From the NCBI GenBank assembly GCA_964450645.1, contig CAYVEB010000040.1:1-11222 (forward strand): a stretch of DNA of 11,222 bases. The letters are read 5' to 3'. The notes below the pieces were generated by a model, which was not told the origin of the DNA, did no database searches, and saw nothing but the letters and a program-made list of their open reading frames with translations. The stretch is from JAKSPM01 sp964450645. Its GTDB lineage: Bacteria; Bacillota; Clostridia; Oscillospirales; Oscillospiraceae. Positions 1-6,671 of this stretch are shown here, one piece after another. Positions within the stretch are counted from its first letter, which is position 1; the number at the start of each line of letters is the position of its first letter. Position numbers and translations under genes: made by a program.

Positions 1-1838
1 TCAAGCAGGAGAACTCCAACAAGAATCCCACGGTCAATGCCGTGCAGCGCGACTATATGGCGGGCGAGGTTTCCAAGGACATCACCCGCCGGATCCTGCT
101 GCCGCAGGACGTCGTGGAGGCACACGAGGCCGGAATTATCCATTTCCACGACGCGGACTACTATGCCCAGCATATGCACAACTGCGACCTGGTAAATTTG
201 GAGGACATGCTCCAGAACGGAACGGTCATTTCCGGCACGCTCATTGAAAAACCCCATTCGTTCTCAACGGCGTGCAACATTGCCACGCAGATCATTGCTC
301 AGATTGCCTCGAACCAGTATGGCGGCCAGTCCATTTCGCTGACCCACCTGGCGCCGTTTGTGGACGTGTCGCGGAGAAAGATCCGTGAGACGGTTCGGCG
401 GGAGCTGGCGGTCTACGGCGTGACGCCTCCGGAGGAGAAGGTGGAGGAGGTTGTGGAGCGCCGTCTGCGGGACGAGGTAAACCGCGGCGTGCAGACCATT
501 CAGTACCAGGTAGTCACGCTGATGACGACCAACGGGCAGGCGCCCTTCATCACGGTGTTCATGTATCTGGGCGAGGCAAGAAACCAGCGGGAGAAGGACG
601 ATTTGGCGATCATTATCGAAGAAACCCTCCGGCAGCGCATTGAGGGCGTTAAAAATGAAAAGGGCGTGCGGATCACGCCGGCGTTCCCCAAGCTGATTTA
701 TGTGCTGGAGGAGGACAACATCGCCGAGGACAGGCCCTATTGGTATTTGACGGAGCTGGCAGCCCGGTGTACCGCCAAGCGGATGGTGCCGGATTATATC
801 TCGGAAAAGAAAATGCTGGAGCTGAAGATCGACAAGAATGGCGAGGGGCACTGCTATACCTGCATGGGCTGCCGCAGTTTCCTGACGCCTTACGTGGATC
901 CAGAAACCAATCAGCCTAAGTATTACGGCCGGTTCAACCAGGGCGTCGTTACGATCAACCTGGTGGATGTGGCGCTGTCCTCCGGCGGCAATCTCGAGCG
1001 CTTCTGGAAGATTTTTGACGAGCGGCTGGAGTTGTGCCACAAGGCGCTGATGTGCCGCCACAACCGGCTGAAGGGCACGCTGTCCGACGCCGCGCCCATT
1101 TTGTGGCAGTATGGCGCGCTGGCCCGGCTGAAAAAGGGAGAGCCGATTGATAAGCTGCTCTATGGCGGATATTCCACCATCTCGCTGGGCTACGCGGGGC
1201 TGTATGAATGCGTCAAGTATATGACCGGGAAATCCCATACGGATCCGTCGGCCACGCCGTTTGCGTTGGACGTGATGAAGCATATGAACGAGGCGTGCGC
1301 CAAGTGGAAGGCGGAGCACAACATCGACTTCTCCTTGTACGGCACGCCGCTGGAATCGACGACCTACAAGTTTGCCAAGTGCCTGCAAAAGCGCTTCGGC
1401 GTGATCGAGGGGATCACGGACAAGGCATATATTACCAATTCCTACCACATCCATGTGACGGAGCAAATCAACGCCTTTGAGAAGTTGCGCTTTGAGTCCC
1501 AGTTCCAGCAGCTTTCCCCCGGCGGCGCGATCAGCTATGTGGAAGTGCCCAACATGCAAAACAACATCCCCGCAGTGCTGGAAGTGATGAAGTTCATCTA
1601 TGAAAATATCATGTACGCAGAGCTGAACACCAAATCCGACTACTGCCAGGAGTGTGGCTTTGACGGCGAGATCACCATTGCCGAGGAGGATGGAAAGCTG
1701 GTGTGGGTATGCCCCAACTGCGGCAACCGGGACCAGAGCAAGATGAACGTGGCCCGACGCACGTGCGGATATATCGGCACCCAGTTCTGGAACCAAGGCC
1801 GCACGGCGGAGATCAGAGACCGGGTTTTGCATCTGTAA
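1..1838 (+). CDS. nrdD: Anaerobic (class III) ribonucleoside-triphosphate reductase, 5' partial
   Basis: The enzyme reduces ribonucleoside triphosphates to deoxy forms in the cytoplasm without oxygen, using a glycyl radical installed by the radical-SAM activase NrdG. The reading frame is open from base 3, so the true start and any N-terminal ATP-cone lie left of the window; the first internal GTG (42) is not the start. Visible are the substrate-barrel segment with HCYTCMGC near 850-875, a C-terminal zinc site with two CxxC pairs (YCQECGF and VCPNCGN, about 1641-1725), and the glycyl-radical loop RRTCGYIGTQFWNQGR just before the TAA. About 611 codons are present, which fits most of a 700-residue family member. 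No nrdG follows. A strong hairpin lies about 50 bp downstream. Identification is very secure. Confidence 0.97.
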   Translation, partial: KQENSNKNPTVNAVQRDYMAGEVSKDITRRILLPQDVVEAHEAGIIHFHDADYYAQHMHNCDLVNLEDMLQNGTVISGTLIEKPHSFSTACNIATQIIAQIASNQYGGQSISLTHLAPFVDVSRRKIRETVRRELAVYGVTPPEEKVEEVVERRLRDEVNRGVQTIQYQVVTLMTTNGQAPFITVFMYLGEARNQREKDDLAIIIEETLRQRIEGVKNEKGVRITPAFPKLIYVLEEDNIAEDRPYWYLTELAARCTAKRMVPDYISEKKMLELKIDKNGEGHCYTCMGCRSFLTPYVDPETNQPKYYGRFNQGVVTINLVDVALSSGGNLERFWKIFDERLELCHKALMCRHNRLKGTLSDAAPILWQYGALARLKKGEPIDKLLYGGYSTISLGYAGLYECVKYMTGKSHTDPSATPFALDVMKHMNEACAKWKAEHNIDFSLYGTPLESTTYKFAKCLQKRFGVIEGITDKAYITNSYHIHVTEQINAFEKLRFESQFQQLSPGGAISYVEVPNMQNNIPAVLEVMKFIYENIMYAELNTKSDYCQECGFDGEITIAEEDGKLVWVCPNCGNRDQSKMNVARRTCGYIGTQFWNQGRTAEIRDRVLHL

Positions 1839-1885
1839 GCGTACGCTTTTGCGCTGCCGCCGTAAAAAAGAATTTTGGACAAGCT

Positions 1886-1921
1886 ATGATGCCCCGCCGG
1901 TTGATTCCGGCGGGGCATCAT
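1886..1921 (+). terminator. Hairpin after nrdD, probable terminator
   Basis: A perfect 15-bp GC-rich inverted repeat (arms 1886-1900 and 1907-1921, loop TTGATT) lies 47 bp past the nrdD stop. The run after it is only GTTTCT, so the U-tract is poor. It may act as an RNA-stabilising or rho-assisted end rather than a classical intrinsic terminator. Confidence 0.6.
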
Positions 1922-1953
1922 GTTTCTGATTCCGGCGGGGCATCACGTTTCTG
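1902..1953. repeat. Two tandem 27-bp copies, period 25, overlapping the nrdD hairpin
   Basis: Bases 1902-1928 and 1927-1953 are the same sequence except for one T/C difference (TGATTCCGGCGGGGCATCAT versus ...CAC, both followed by GTTTCTG). The first copy supplies the right arm of the hairpin, and the second copy is an extra right arm that could compete for the same left arm. This looks like a local tandem duplication of the terminator arm. The remaining part of the gap to 2039 holds a small CGGGTGTACCCG palindrome at 2011-2022 and nothing else I recognise. Confidence 0.8.
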
Positions 1954-2039
1954 CCTTTGCGTTTGCCATACGGGCCAGAACGTCGTCGCCATGCTGCGGC
2001 GCGGCTTGAGCGGGTGTACCCGTTCGGCTTTTCCAGCGT

Positions 2040-2867
2040 CTAATCAAATGCGATTCCCAGATAGAAACCGCTTTCCGGCGGTGGCGCGGCCAACCACTTG
2101 ACCATGCCAAAGGGCCGCCCCTGTCCGGGCGTGCGCACCAAGGCCGTGGCGGCATCAAAGCACGCCGACAGCGCTGGGGCAGCTTCTTCGGCGGCGCAGG
2201 ATGGGAGCAGCTCTTTAATGAACAGCCGCGAACCGTCCCGTTCCACAATGGCGCAGCCGTCCTGGCCGTGCCAGGAAAAGGCGACCAAATCGCCGCCGGA
2301 GCGTTGGCAGAGCTGCCGCTGATAGGCCAGCTCCGAAACCGCATAATCCAAATACCCGTGATCCAGCCAATGCCGCCGCAAGACGCGATAGCGTTCGGCC
2401 GAGATCGGGACTGCAGCCACGCGGGCGTTTTTGCCGGAAGTAACGACCGTCTCCCGGCAAAAGAAAGCCGTCTGATAGCCCAGGTTTTCATAAAAACAAA
2501 ACAGTTCCGGCCCGCCGGGGACCAGGGCTACCGCCTGGACGCCCCGCGCTGCCAGACGGCTTTCCGCGAAGGCCATCAGTTCCCGGCAAAGCCCCCGCCG
2601 GCGGTATTCTGGATGCGTGGCGACCGCGTAGAGATAGGCGGCCGGACGGGAATTGGAATGGGCGCAGACGAGCGCCGCGGGGAACCAATAGACCATCGCC
2701 GCAATTTTTGGACCGTCCCGCGCGACAAATCCGAACCGCCCGCAGGGATAATTGGAAAAATACAAGCCGGTATACGCCGGACCGTCTGCGAAACATGTCT
2801 GCCAGAGCGCCTGCAGCTGGGGCAGATCCGCGGCGTTCGCCGCCGAAACGGTTATTTTCCCAGCCAT
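2040..2867 (-). CDS. GNAT-family N-acetyltransferase
   Basis: Predicted cytoplasmic acetyl-CoA-dependent acyltransferase of 275 residues; substrate unknown. The N-terminal half carries the GNAT core. Residues 83-100 read as strand beta4 followed by the pyrophosphate loop (YAVATHPEYRRRGLCRELM, the R-x-x-G-x-A type P-loop). The VALVPGG and CFYENLGYQ segments (about 115-133) match beta5 and the alpha4 tyrosine region. The C-terminal ~130 residues are extra and are not assigned. The ATG at 2867 lies inside the upstream DUF2156 gene, whose stop is at 2852, giving a 16-bp overlap. The only Shine-Dalgarno-like run (GGAGAA) is about 12 nt upstream, so expression is probably coupled to translation of the upstream gene. 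The GNAT fold is confident; the precise role is not. Confidence 0.88.
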   Translation of the reverse strand: MAGKITVSAANAADLPQLQALWQTCFADGPAYTGLYFSNYPCGRFGFVARDGPKIAAMVYWFPAALVCAHSNSRPAAYLYAVATHPEYRRRGLCRELMAFAESRLAARGVQAVALVPGGPELFCFYENLGYQTAFFCRETVVTSGKNARVAAVPISAERYRVLRRHWLDHGYLDYAVSELAYQRQLCQRSGGDLVAFSWHGQDGCAIVERDGSRLFIKELLPSCAAEEAAPALSACFDAATALVRTPGQGRPFGMVKWLAAPPPESGFYLGIAFD

Positions 2868-3742
2868 ATCGCGCTGTACTTCTCCGCCAGGATATCCGGG
2901 TGATAGCTCTCCTTGGCCTTGCGCAGACCGGGCAGACCCATATCGTCCTCCCGGTTCAAAAAGCGCAGTTCCGGATACTTCGCCTGCAAATACCGGGCAA
3001 AGGAACGGTTGATCAGCGGATAGGCGCCGTTGATGTCGCTGTACGCCTTTTCAAAGTTGACGTCGAAAGTATCGGGCGAGGTGCGGTTGCCCATGGTCAG
3101 GGCCAAAATCTTGCCGCCCGGCTCGCCGCGCAGAATCAGGCCCTCCATGCCGATGGCCTCGAAGTTTTCGAAGCAGCGGCGGATCGCCCAGGCCTCCAGG
3201 CCGTAGTCCTCCGCCCCGTGGACCTGATACCAATCGTCCACCATGGCGCTACATTCCGCGAGAAGCTCCGGCGTGATATCCTCCAGCAGCCAATCGGGAT
3301 AAGCCTCCTCAAAGCGGTGGATGTGGTTGCGCTTTTGCTGGAGTTTCCTGCCGTTTAGCTCCGCCAGACGCGCGATGTCGTACACATAGTCGAAGCTGTC
3401 GCGGTTGGTATGCCAGAAAAACTGGCCTGGGAACCATGTGTCGAGCTGTTTGAGATCCGTTTGGTCCAGACCGTGCATCCGCAGCGGGATGCCGCGGGCG
3501 GTGGCGTCGTCCATCAGTGCTTCGAGCGCGGTGCGCACGTCGCCGCCTACAGGGTAGAGATAGATGCTCCGGTCGCCCCAGTGGGAGAAGACGCAGACGC
3601 ATCCGGCAACCATCGCGAATTCCTGACGGCCCCACATGAACAGATTGGCAAAGGAGTATTCGCTGTTTTGCTTCCCGTCGTGAAAATAGCAGTCGGTGAT
3701 CATTTGCTTGTGCTGAATTTGAACTTGTTCAAAGGGAATCAT
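2852..3742 (-). CDS. DUF2156 / phosphatidylglycerol lysyltransferase C-terminal-like protein
   Basis: This is a 296-residue protein of the DUF2156 group, which has a double GNAT-like fold related to the C-terminal domain of MprF-type aminoacyl-phospholipid synthases. It has no predicted membrane segment, unlike MprF. Family-typical stretches are SFANLFMWG near the N-terminus (about 30-38), a basic segment with ELNGRKLQQKRNHIHRF (128-144), EKAYSDINGAYPLINRSFA (231-249) and NREDDMGLPGLRKAKESYHP (263-282). The substrate is unknown; a role with aminoacyl or acyl donors is inferred only from fold. ATG 3742 has an AGAGG site 8-9 nt upstream and a plausible promoter at 3781-3809. It forms an overlapping pair with the GNAT gene, and both are acyltransferase-fold proteins, which suggests one shared pathway. 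Confidence 0.85.
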   Translation of the reverse strand: MIPFEQVQIQHKQMITDCYFHDGKQNSEYSFANLFMWGRQEFAMVAGCVCVFSHWGDRSIYLYPVGGDVRTALEALMDDATARGIPLRMHGLDQTDLKQLDTWFPGQFFWHTNRDSFDYVYDIARLAELNGRKLQQKRNHIHRFEEAYPDWLLEDITPELLAECSAMVDDWYQVHGAEDYGLEAWAIRRCFENFEAIGMEGLILRGEPGGKILALTMGNRTSPDTFDVNFEKAYSDINGAYPLINRSFARYLQAKYPELRFLNREDDMGLPGLRKAKESYHPDILAEKYSAIWLGK

Positions 3743-3780
3743 AATTTTGCCTCTTTTGGTCTATTCTATTGTTTGTCTAT

Positions 3781-3809
3781 ATTTTATCACGGTGCGCGCA
3801 CGGATTCAA
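3781..3809 (-). promoter_or_regulatory. Sigma-A-like promoter for the DUF2156-GNAT pair
   Basis: On the minus strand TTGAAT (3804-3809), a 17-bp spacer and TAAAAT (3781-3786) place transcription start near 3774, about 30 nt before the ATG at 3742. The -10 matches consensus at 5 of 6 positions, the -35 at 4 of 6. It is back to back with the promoter of the deacetylase operon, the two -35 boxes being 23 bp apart. Confidence 0.6.
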
Positions 3810-3832
3810 GGAATTTTTTACCAGAAAAACGG

Positions 3833-3861
3833 TTGCAAAACAGGGCCAGATTTGGTATACT
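3833..3861 (+). promoter_or_regulatory. Sigma-A promoter of the deacetylase lipoprotein operon
   Basis: TTGCAA (3833-3838), a 17-bp spacer and TATACT (3856-3861). The predicted start near 3868 leaves a leader of about 125 nt before the TTG start codon. Confidence 0.8.
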
Positions 3862-3896
3862 AATACCGTTGTTGGATCAGATTCCTTCGCGCGGAT

Positions 3897-3931
3897 CAGG
3901 CGGGCGCCGTGGAAACGGCGGCGCCTGTTTT
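3897..3931 (+). promoter_or_regulatory. Leader hairpin followed by TTTT, possible attenuator
   Basis: Within the untranslated leader, CAGGCG pairs with CGCCTG, then after a small internal loop CGCCGT pairs with ACGGCG around a GGAA loop (3897-3927). TTTT follows at 3928-3931. The shape is that of a short intrinsic terminator sitting between promoter and gene. The U-tract is short and interrupted, so the call is tentative. Confidence 0.4.
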
Positions 3932-3992
3932 GCGCTGTTGATGGCGCGAACATGCCCACGACCGGCGCGAGAACAGTTAGGAGAGATGTCGT

Positions 3993-5243
3993 TTGAAACG
4001 AAAGCTGCTTGGATGTATCTTAATACTGACGGTCCTGTGCGGCTGCACGGATACGCTTGCGGATCCAGCAAGGAAGCAGTCCACGTATAGTTCCATGCCG
4101 CCGGAGACGGAAGCGACGGAAATGACGGAAGCGACGGAGGATCCATCCGCAGAGTCTGTCATGGCCGGGGCGCAGAATCCGCAGCCGGCGGAGTCGGAGC
4201 CGGCGGAGTCGGTTGTGCCGCCGGAAGTTGGCGCCAATTTGGCGGTGGCGCAGACGGCCGTCACAGTCGACGGCACGGCGCTTGCCGCATGCTATACCGC
4301 GGAAGGGGAGAACACCCTCTTGCTGCGCGTGCGGGAGCTGGCCGATGTGTGCGGCGCTACGTATACGCCGGAGGCGGATCGCTGCCGTTTGGAGACGGAA
4401 ACGTGGCGCGTTGAGCTGTCGGATGCTTCCGCTTCTGTGGACGGGCAGCCGTTGGAAATGGCGGGTGTGTATGACGGCGAGGATTGGTACGCGCCAGTGC
4501 AGATTTTGGGGCAATTGGGCTATACCGAGCTGCAGGATCCAGAGCAGAACCATTTTTATTATACCCGTATGCCGGATGTGACGCAGATTCCGGCGGGGAT
4601 CACCGTGCCGGTGCTGATGTACCATGCGGTGAGCGACAATATCTGGGGGACGGAGGAGTTGTTTGTATCCCCCGGTGAGCTGGACAAGCAGCTGCAATAC
4701 CTGACGGACAACGGCTACACGCCCATTTGGTTTGAAGATCTGCCCGATGTGGCGCAGATCGAGAAGCCGGTGATCTTGACCTTTGATGACGGCTATGACG
4801 ACAACTATACCGAGCTGTTTCCCCTACTGCAAAAGTATCAGGTCAAGGCCACGATTTTTGTGATTGCGGGCGATCTGGCGCAGCACCATAAGATGACGGC
4901 CGAGCAGGTGGCGGAGCTGTCGCAGTCGGGCCTGGTGTCGATCCAGAGCCACACGATGACGCACAAATACCTGGTGGACTTTGACGAAGAGGAACTGGAA
5001 TACGAGCTTGGCCAGTCGCAGCTGGAATTGACCCGCATAACGGGCAAGCAGCCTTGCGTACTGTGTTATCCAAACGGCGCCTATTCCCAACAGACGCTGG
5101 ATCAGATGACAAAATACTACCGGTTCGGAATTTTGATGAACGGCGACACCTATGTCACCGGGGTAAATGACCCGCTGCTGATCCCCCGCTTCTACGTCTC
5201 GCGGTATACGGACCTTGACGGCTTTATTAACCTCCTTTCATAG
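3993..5243 (+). CDS. Lipoprotein with stalk domain and NodB-type polysaccharide deacetylase
   Basis: A 416-residue exported lipoprotein predicted to remove N-acetyl groups from a cell-wall or extracellular glycan. TTG 3993 is chosen as start because AGGAGAG (3979-3985) lies 7 nt before it and a lipobox signal peptide follows at once (LCG|C, lipidated Cys18). Residues 25-80 are an acidic, Thr/Ser/Pro-rich linker with short repeats (ATEMTEATE, PAESEPAES). Residues ~85-190 resemble the copper-amine-oxidase N-terminal-like wall/stalk domain. Residues ~203-416 are the NodB deacetylase: TFDDG (263-267; catalytic base Asp265, metal ligand Asp266), SHTMTH (metal His320 and His324) and CYPNGAY (358-364), as in IcaB/PgaB-type enzymes. 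Substrate (peptidoglycan or poly-GlcNAc) cannot be told from sequence. Confidence 0.93.
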   Translation: MKRKLLGCILILTVLCGCTDTLADPARKQSTYSSMPPETEATEMTEATEDPSAESVMAGAQNPQPAESEPAESVVPPEVGANLAVAQTAVTVDGTALAACYTAEGENTLLLRVRELADVCGATYTPEADRCRLETETWRVELSDASASVDGQPLEMAGVYDGEDWYAPVQILGQLGYTELQDPEQNHFYYTRMPDVTQIPAGITVPVLMYHAVSDNIWGTEELFVSPGELDKQLQYLTDNGYTPIWFEDLPDVAQIEKPVILTFDDGYDDNYTELFPLLQKYQVKATIFVIAGDLAQHHKMTAEQVAELSQSGLVSIQSHTMTHKYLVDFDEEELEYELGQSQLELTRITGKQPCVLCYPNGAYSQQTLDQMTKYYRFGILMNGDTYVTGVNDPLLIPRFYVSRYTDLDGFINLLS

Positions 5244-5251
5244 GTTGCGGG

Positions 5252-5575
5252 ATGAGACGGGAATTTTGGCTGAAAACGGCAATTTTTGCGGTTTTGCTGG
5301 TGTTTACGGACTATTTTTTGCCGCTGTTGTGCGCTGCCCAGAGCCAGCTGTTGTTGCTGCTGCTGGTCTATATTCCGGGCTTGACGTTTGCGCTTTCCTG
5401 GTTTTATGGCCTGGTGAGCGGCTTTTCCTGGCCGTATCCTTTTGCGGTTGCGGCGCTGTTTGTGCCGGCTGCTCTGATCTATTATAACGCGACCGCTCTG
5501 TGGTTTGCACCGGTCTACGGCCTTTGCGCCGGGCTTGGGTGCGTTTTCGGCAGTCTGTGGCGGAAAAAATCCTGA
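5252..5575 (+). CDS. Small hydrophobic membrane protein, unknown function
   Basis: The product is 107 residues and I do not recognise the family. It is very hydrophobic, with about four membrane segments at roughly residues 8-28, 32-54, 62-79 and 83-102, a positively charged N-terminus (MRREFWLK) and a basic C-terminus (WRKKS). It starts 8 bp after the deacetylase stop with no strong ribosome site, so it is likely co-transcribed and translationally coupled with it. The shared terminator at 5674-5701 supports one operon. A role in the cell envelope next to the deacetylase is only inferred from position. Confidence 0.7.
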   Translation: MRREFWLKTAIFAVLLVFTDYFLPLLCAAQSQLLLLLLVYIPGLTFALSWFYGLVSGFSWPYPFAVAALFVPAALIYYNATALWFAPVYGLCAGLGCVFGSLWRKKS

Positions 5576-5673
5576 TAAAATTTTTCCCGCCGACACACAC
5601 TGACAGACTTTTCACTTTGGACGCGCTAAAATGTTCTCACAGCTTATCCAATGCGAGCATGCTTCATATCCCC

Positions 5674-5701
5674 TTGCCCTCCGAAAGGAGGGCAAATTTT
5701 T
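5674..5701 (+). terminator. Intrinsic terminator of the deacetylase operon
   Basis: Perfect 9-bp stem TTGCCCTCC / GGAGGGCAA (5674-5682, 5687-5695) with a stable GAAA tetraloop, followed by ATTTTT. The 98 bp between the small membrane gene and this hairpin contain nothing I can identify. Confidence 0.9.
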
Positions 5702-5709
5702 CTTGCCCG

Positions 5710-5738
5710 TTGCAAGAGAACCGCGCTTGTGGTATACT
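5710..5738 (+). promoter_or_regulatory. Sigma-A promoter of the VanZ-like gene
   Basis: TTGCAA (5710-5715), a 17-bp spacer ending GG, and TATACT (5733-5738). The start would be near 5745, giving a leader of only about 24 nt with the AAGGAG ribosome site. Confidence 0.85.
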
Positions 5739-5768
5739 ATGTAAAAATGGCGAGAAAAAGGAGCAGGT

Positions 5769-6224
5769 ATGAAGCAACGGGCAAAATTTTGGATTTTCTT
5801 TTTTCTGTCGGCGCTGTGGGCCGGTATGATCTTCGGCAGGTCGATGCAGCCGGCGGTGGTGAGCGACCAGGAGAGCGGGAGCGTGCTGTCGTGGGTACAG
5901 GTTTTGTTCCCTGGGATGACGATGTATGTAATCCGCAAACTGGCGCATTTGGGGGAGTTCGCCGTACTCGGCTGGCTGGTTTTGATGGCGCGGCGGAATC
6001 CGGAGCGGCGGAACATAAGCCTGCCGCTGCTCGTCTGCGTGCTATGCGCACTGACGGACGAAACGATCCAGCTGTTTGTGGAGGGGCGCAGCGGCCAGGT
6101 GCAGGACGTCTGGATTGACTTGGCGGGGATTTTTACCGCCGCGCTGGTTGTTTCGGCGGCGCGATGGCTGCGCGGGCGGTTAAAAATGGCGCGCCGCGGA
6201 GAGGCGGAAATTTCTCAAAAATAA
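5769..6224 (+). CDS. VanZ-like family membrane protein
   Basis: A 151-residue integral membrane protein of the VanZ-like family. VanZ itself gives modest teicoplanin resistance, but most family members have no known function. Predicted membrane segments lie near residues 7-23, 60-76, 84-102 and 113-133. Conserved family features are MIFGRSMQP after segment 1, IRKLAHLGEF (55-64), TDETIQLF (96-103) and GRSGQVQDVWID (106-117), with the His, Glu and Asp positions expected. AAGGAG (5758-5763) is 5 nt before the ATG. The gene has its own promoter, and no terminator is visible before the tRNA promoter, so some read-through into the tRNAs is possible. No van resistance genes are present nearby. Confidence 0.92.
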   Translation: MKQRAKFWIFFFLSALWAGMIFGRSMQPAVVSDQESGSVLSWVQVLFPGMTMYVIRKLAHLGEFAVLGWLVLMARRNPERRNISLPLLVCVLCALTDETIQLFVEGRSGQVQDVWIDLAGIFTAALVVSAARWLRGRLKMARRGEAEISQK

Positions 6225-6244
6225 TTCTTTTTTCTCAAAAATGC

Positions 6245-6273
6245 TTGACAAATTCCGCACCATAGGCTATAAT
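6245..6273 (+). promoter_or_regulatory. Consensus sigma-A promoter of the tRNA pair, with AT-rich upstream region
   Basis: Exact consensus TTGACA (6245-6250), 17-bp spacer, TATAAT (6268-6273). Upstream, TTTCTCAAAAAT occurs twice (6211-6222 and 6231-6242, period 20), giving an AT-rich block where UP elements of stable-RNA promoters lie. Transcription would start near 6280, about 32 nt before the first tRNA. Confidence 0.92.
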
Positions 6274-6311
6274 CTACCTTGCTGTTTGGCGGAAAACACA
6301 AATATGGTTAT

Positions 6312-6387
6312 GGCGGCATAGCTCAGTTGGTAGAGCACCCGGTTCATACCCGGCCTGTCATCTGTTCAAATCAGATTGCCGCTACCA
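6312..6387 (+). tRNA. tRNA-Met (anticodon CAT), elongator type
   Basis: A 76-nt cloverleaf: acceptor GGCGGCA / TGCCGCT, D stem GCTC/GAGC, anticodon CAT at 6345-6347 in loop TTCATAC, T arm ATCTG-TTCAAAT-CAGAT, discriminator A and encoded CCA. It lacks the three G-C pairs at the base of the anticodon stem and the 1-72 mismatch expected of the initiator, and it resembles clostridial elongator tRNA-Met. The tRNA-Ile2 (lysidine) alternative is less likely. The first anticodon-stem pair (27-43) is C opposite C. Confidence 0.95.
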
Positions 6388-6390
6388 TAT

Positions 6391-6465
6391 GGCCCGTTGG
6401 TCAAGTGGTTAAGACTCCGCCCTTTCACGGCGGCATCATGGGTTCGAATCCCGTACGGGTCACCA
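6391..6465 (+). tRNA. tRNA-Glu (anticodon TTC)
   Basis: A 75-nt cloverleaf beginning 3 nt after the tRNA-Met CCA. Acceptor GGCCCGT / ACGGGTC, anticodon TTC at 6424-6426 in a CCGCC/GGCGG stem, T arm with GGTTCGAATCC, discriminator A and encoded CCA. It is co-transcribed with tRNA-Met and must be released by tRNA processing nucleases. Confidence 0.97.
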
Positions 6466-6479
6466 CCGCAATATTTTAC

Positions 6480-6514
6480 AAAGCCCTCAAGAAGGATGTC
6501 TTCTTGAGGGCTTT
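6480..6514 (+). terminator. Terminator of the tRNA operon
   Basis: Perfect 15-bp inverted repeat AAAGCCCTCAAGAAG / CTTCTTGAGGGCTTT with a 5-nt loop (6495-6499). It is A-rich before and T-rich at the end, 14 nt after the tRNA-Glu CCA. The symmetry would allow action in both directions. Confidence 0.88.
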
Positions 6515-6671
6515 GGCTATTGTAGGGACACCGCCAAATTTGAGGTTTTCTGTCAATAGTTGGGGTAAAAGAAATTCTTATGGGCGGCCGGTGCGGGAAA
6601 AAGTTGGATAGTAAGCGTATTATAGCCAAGCCGCGGGGCGGCGGTAAGCACACGAATACGGGGCGAACACA

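Noticed and set aside
264..1832. 522-residue open frame antisense to nrdD
   Set aside because: A GC-rich shadow frame of a certain gene, rich in Arg, Leu and His, with no recognisable domain and no promoter or ribosome site.
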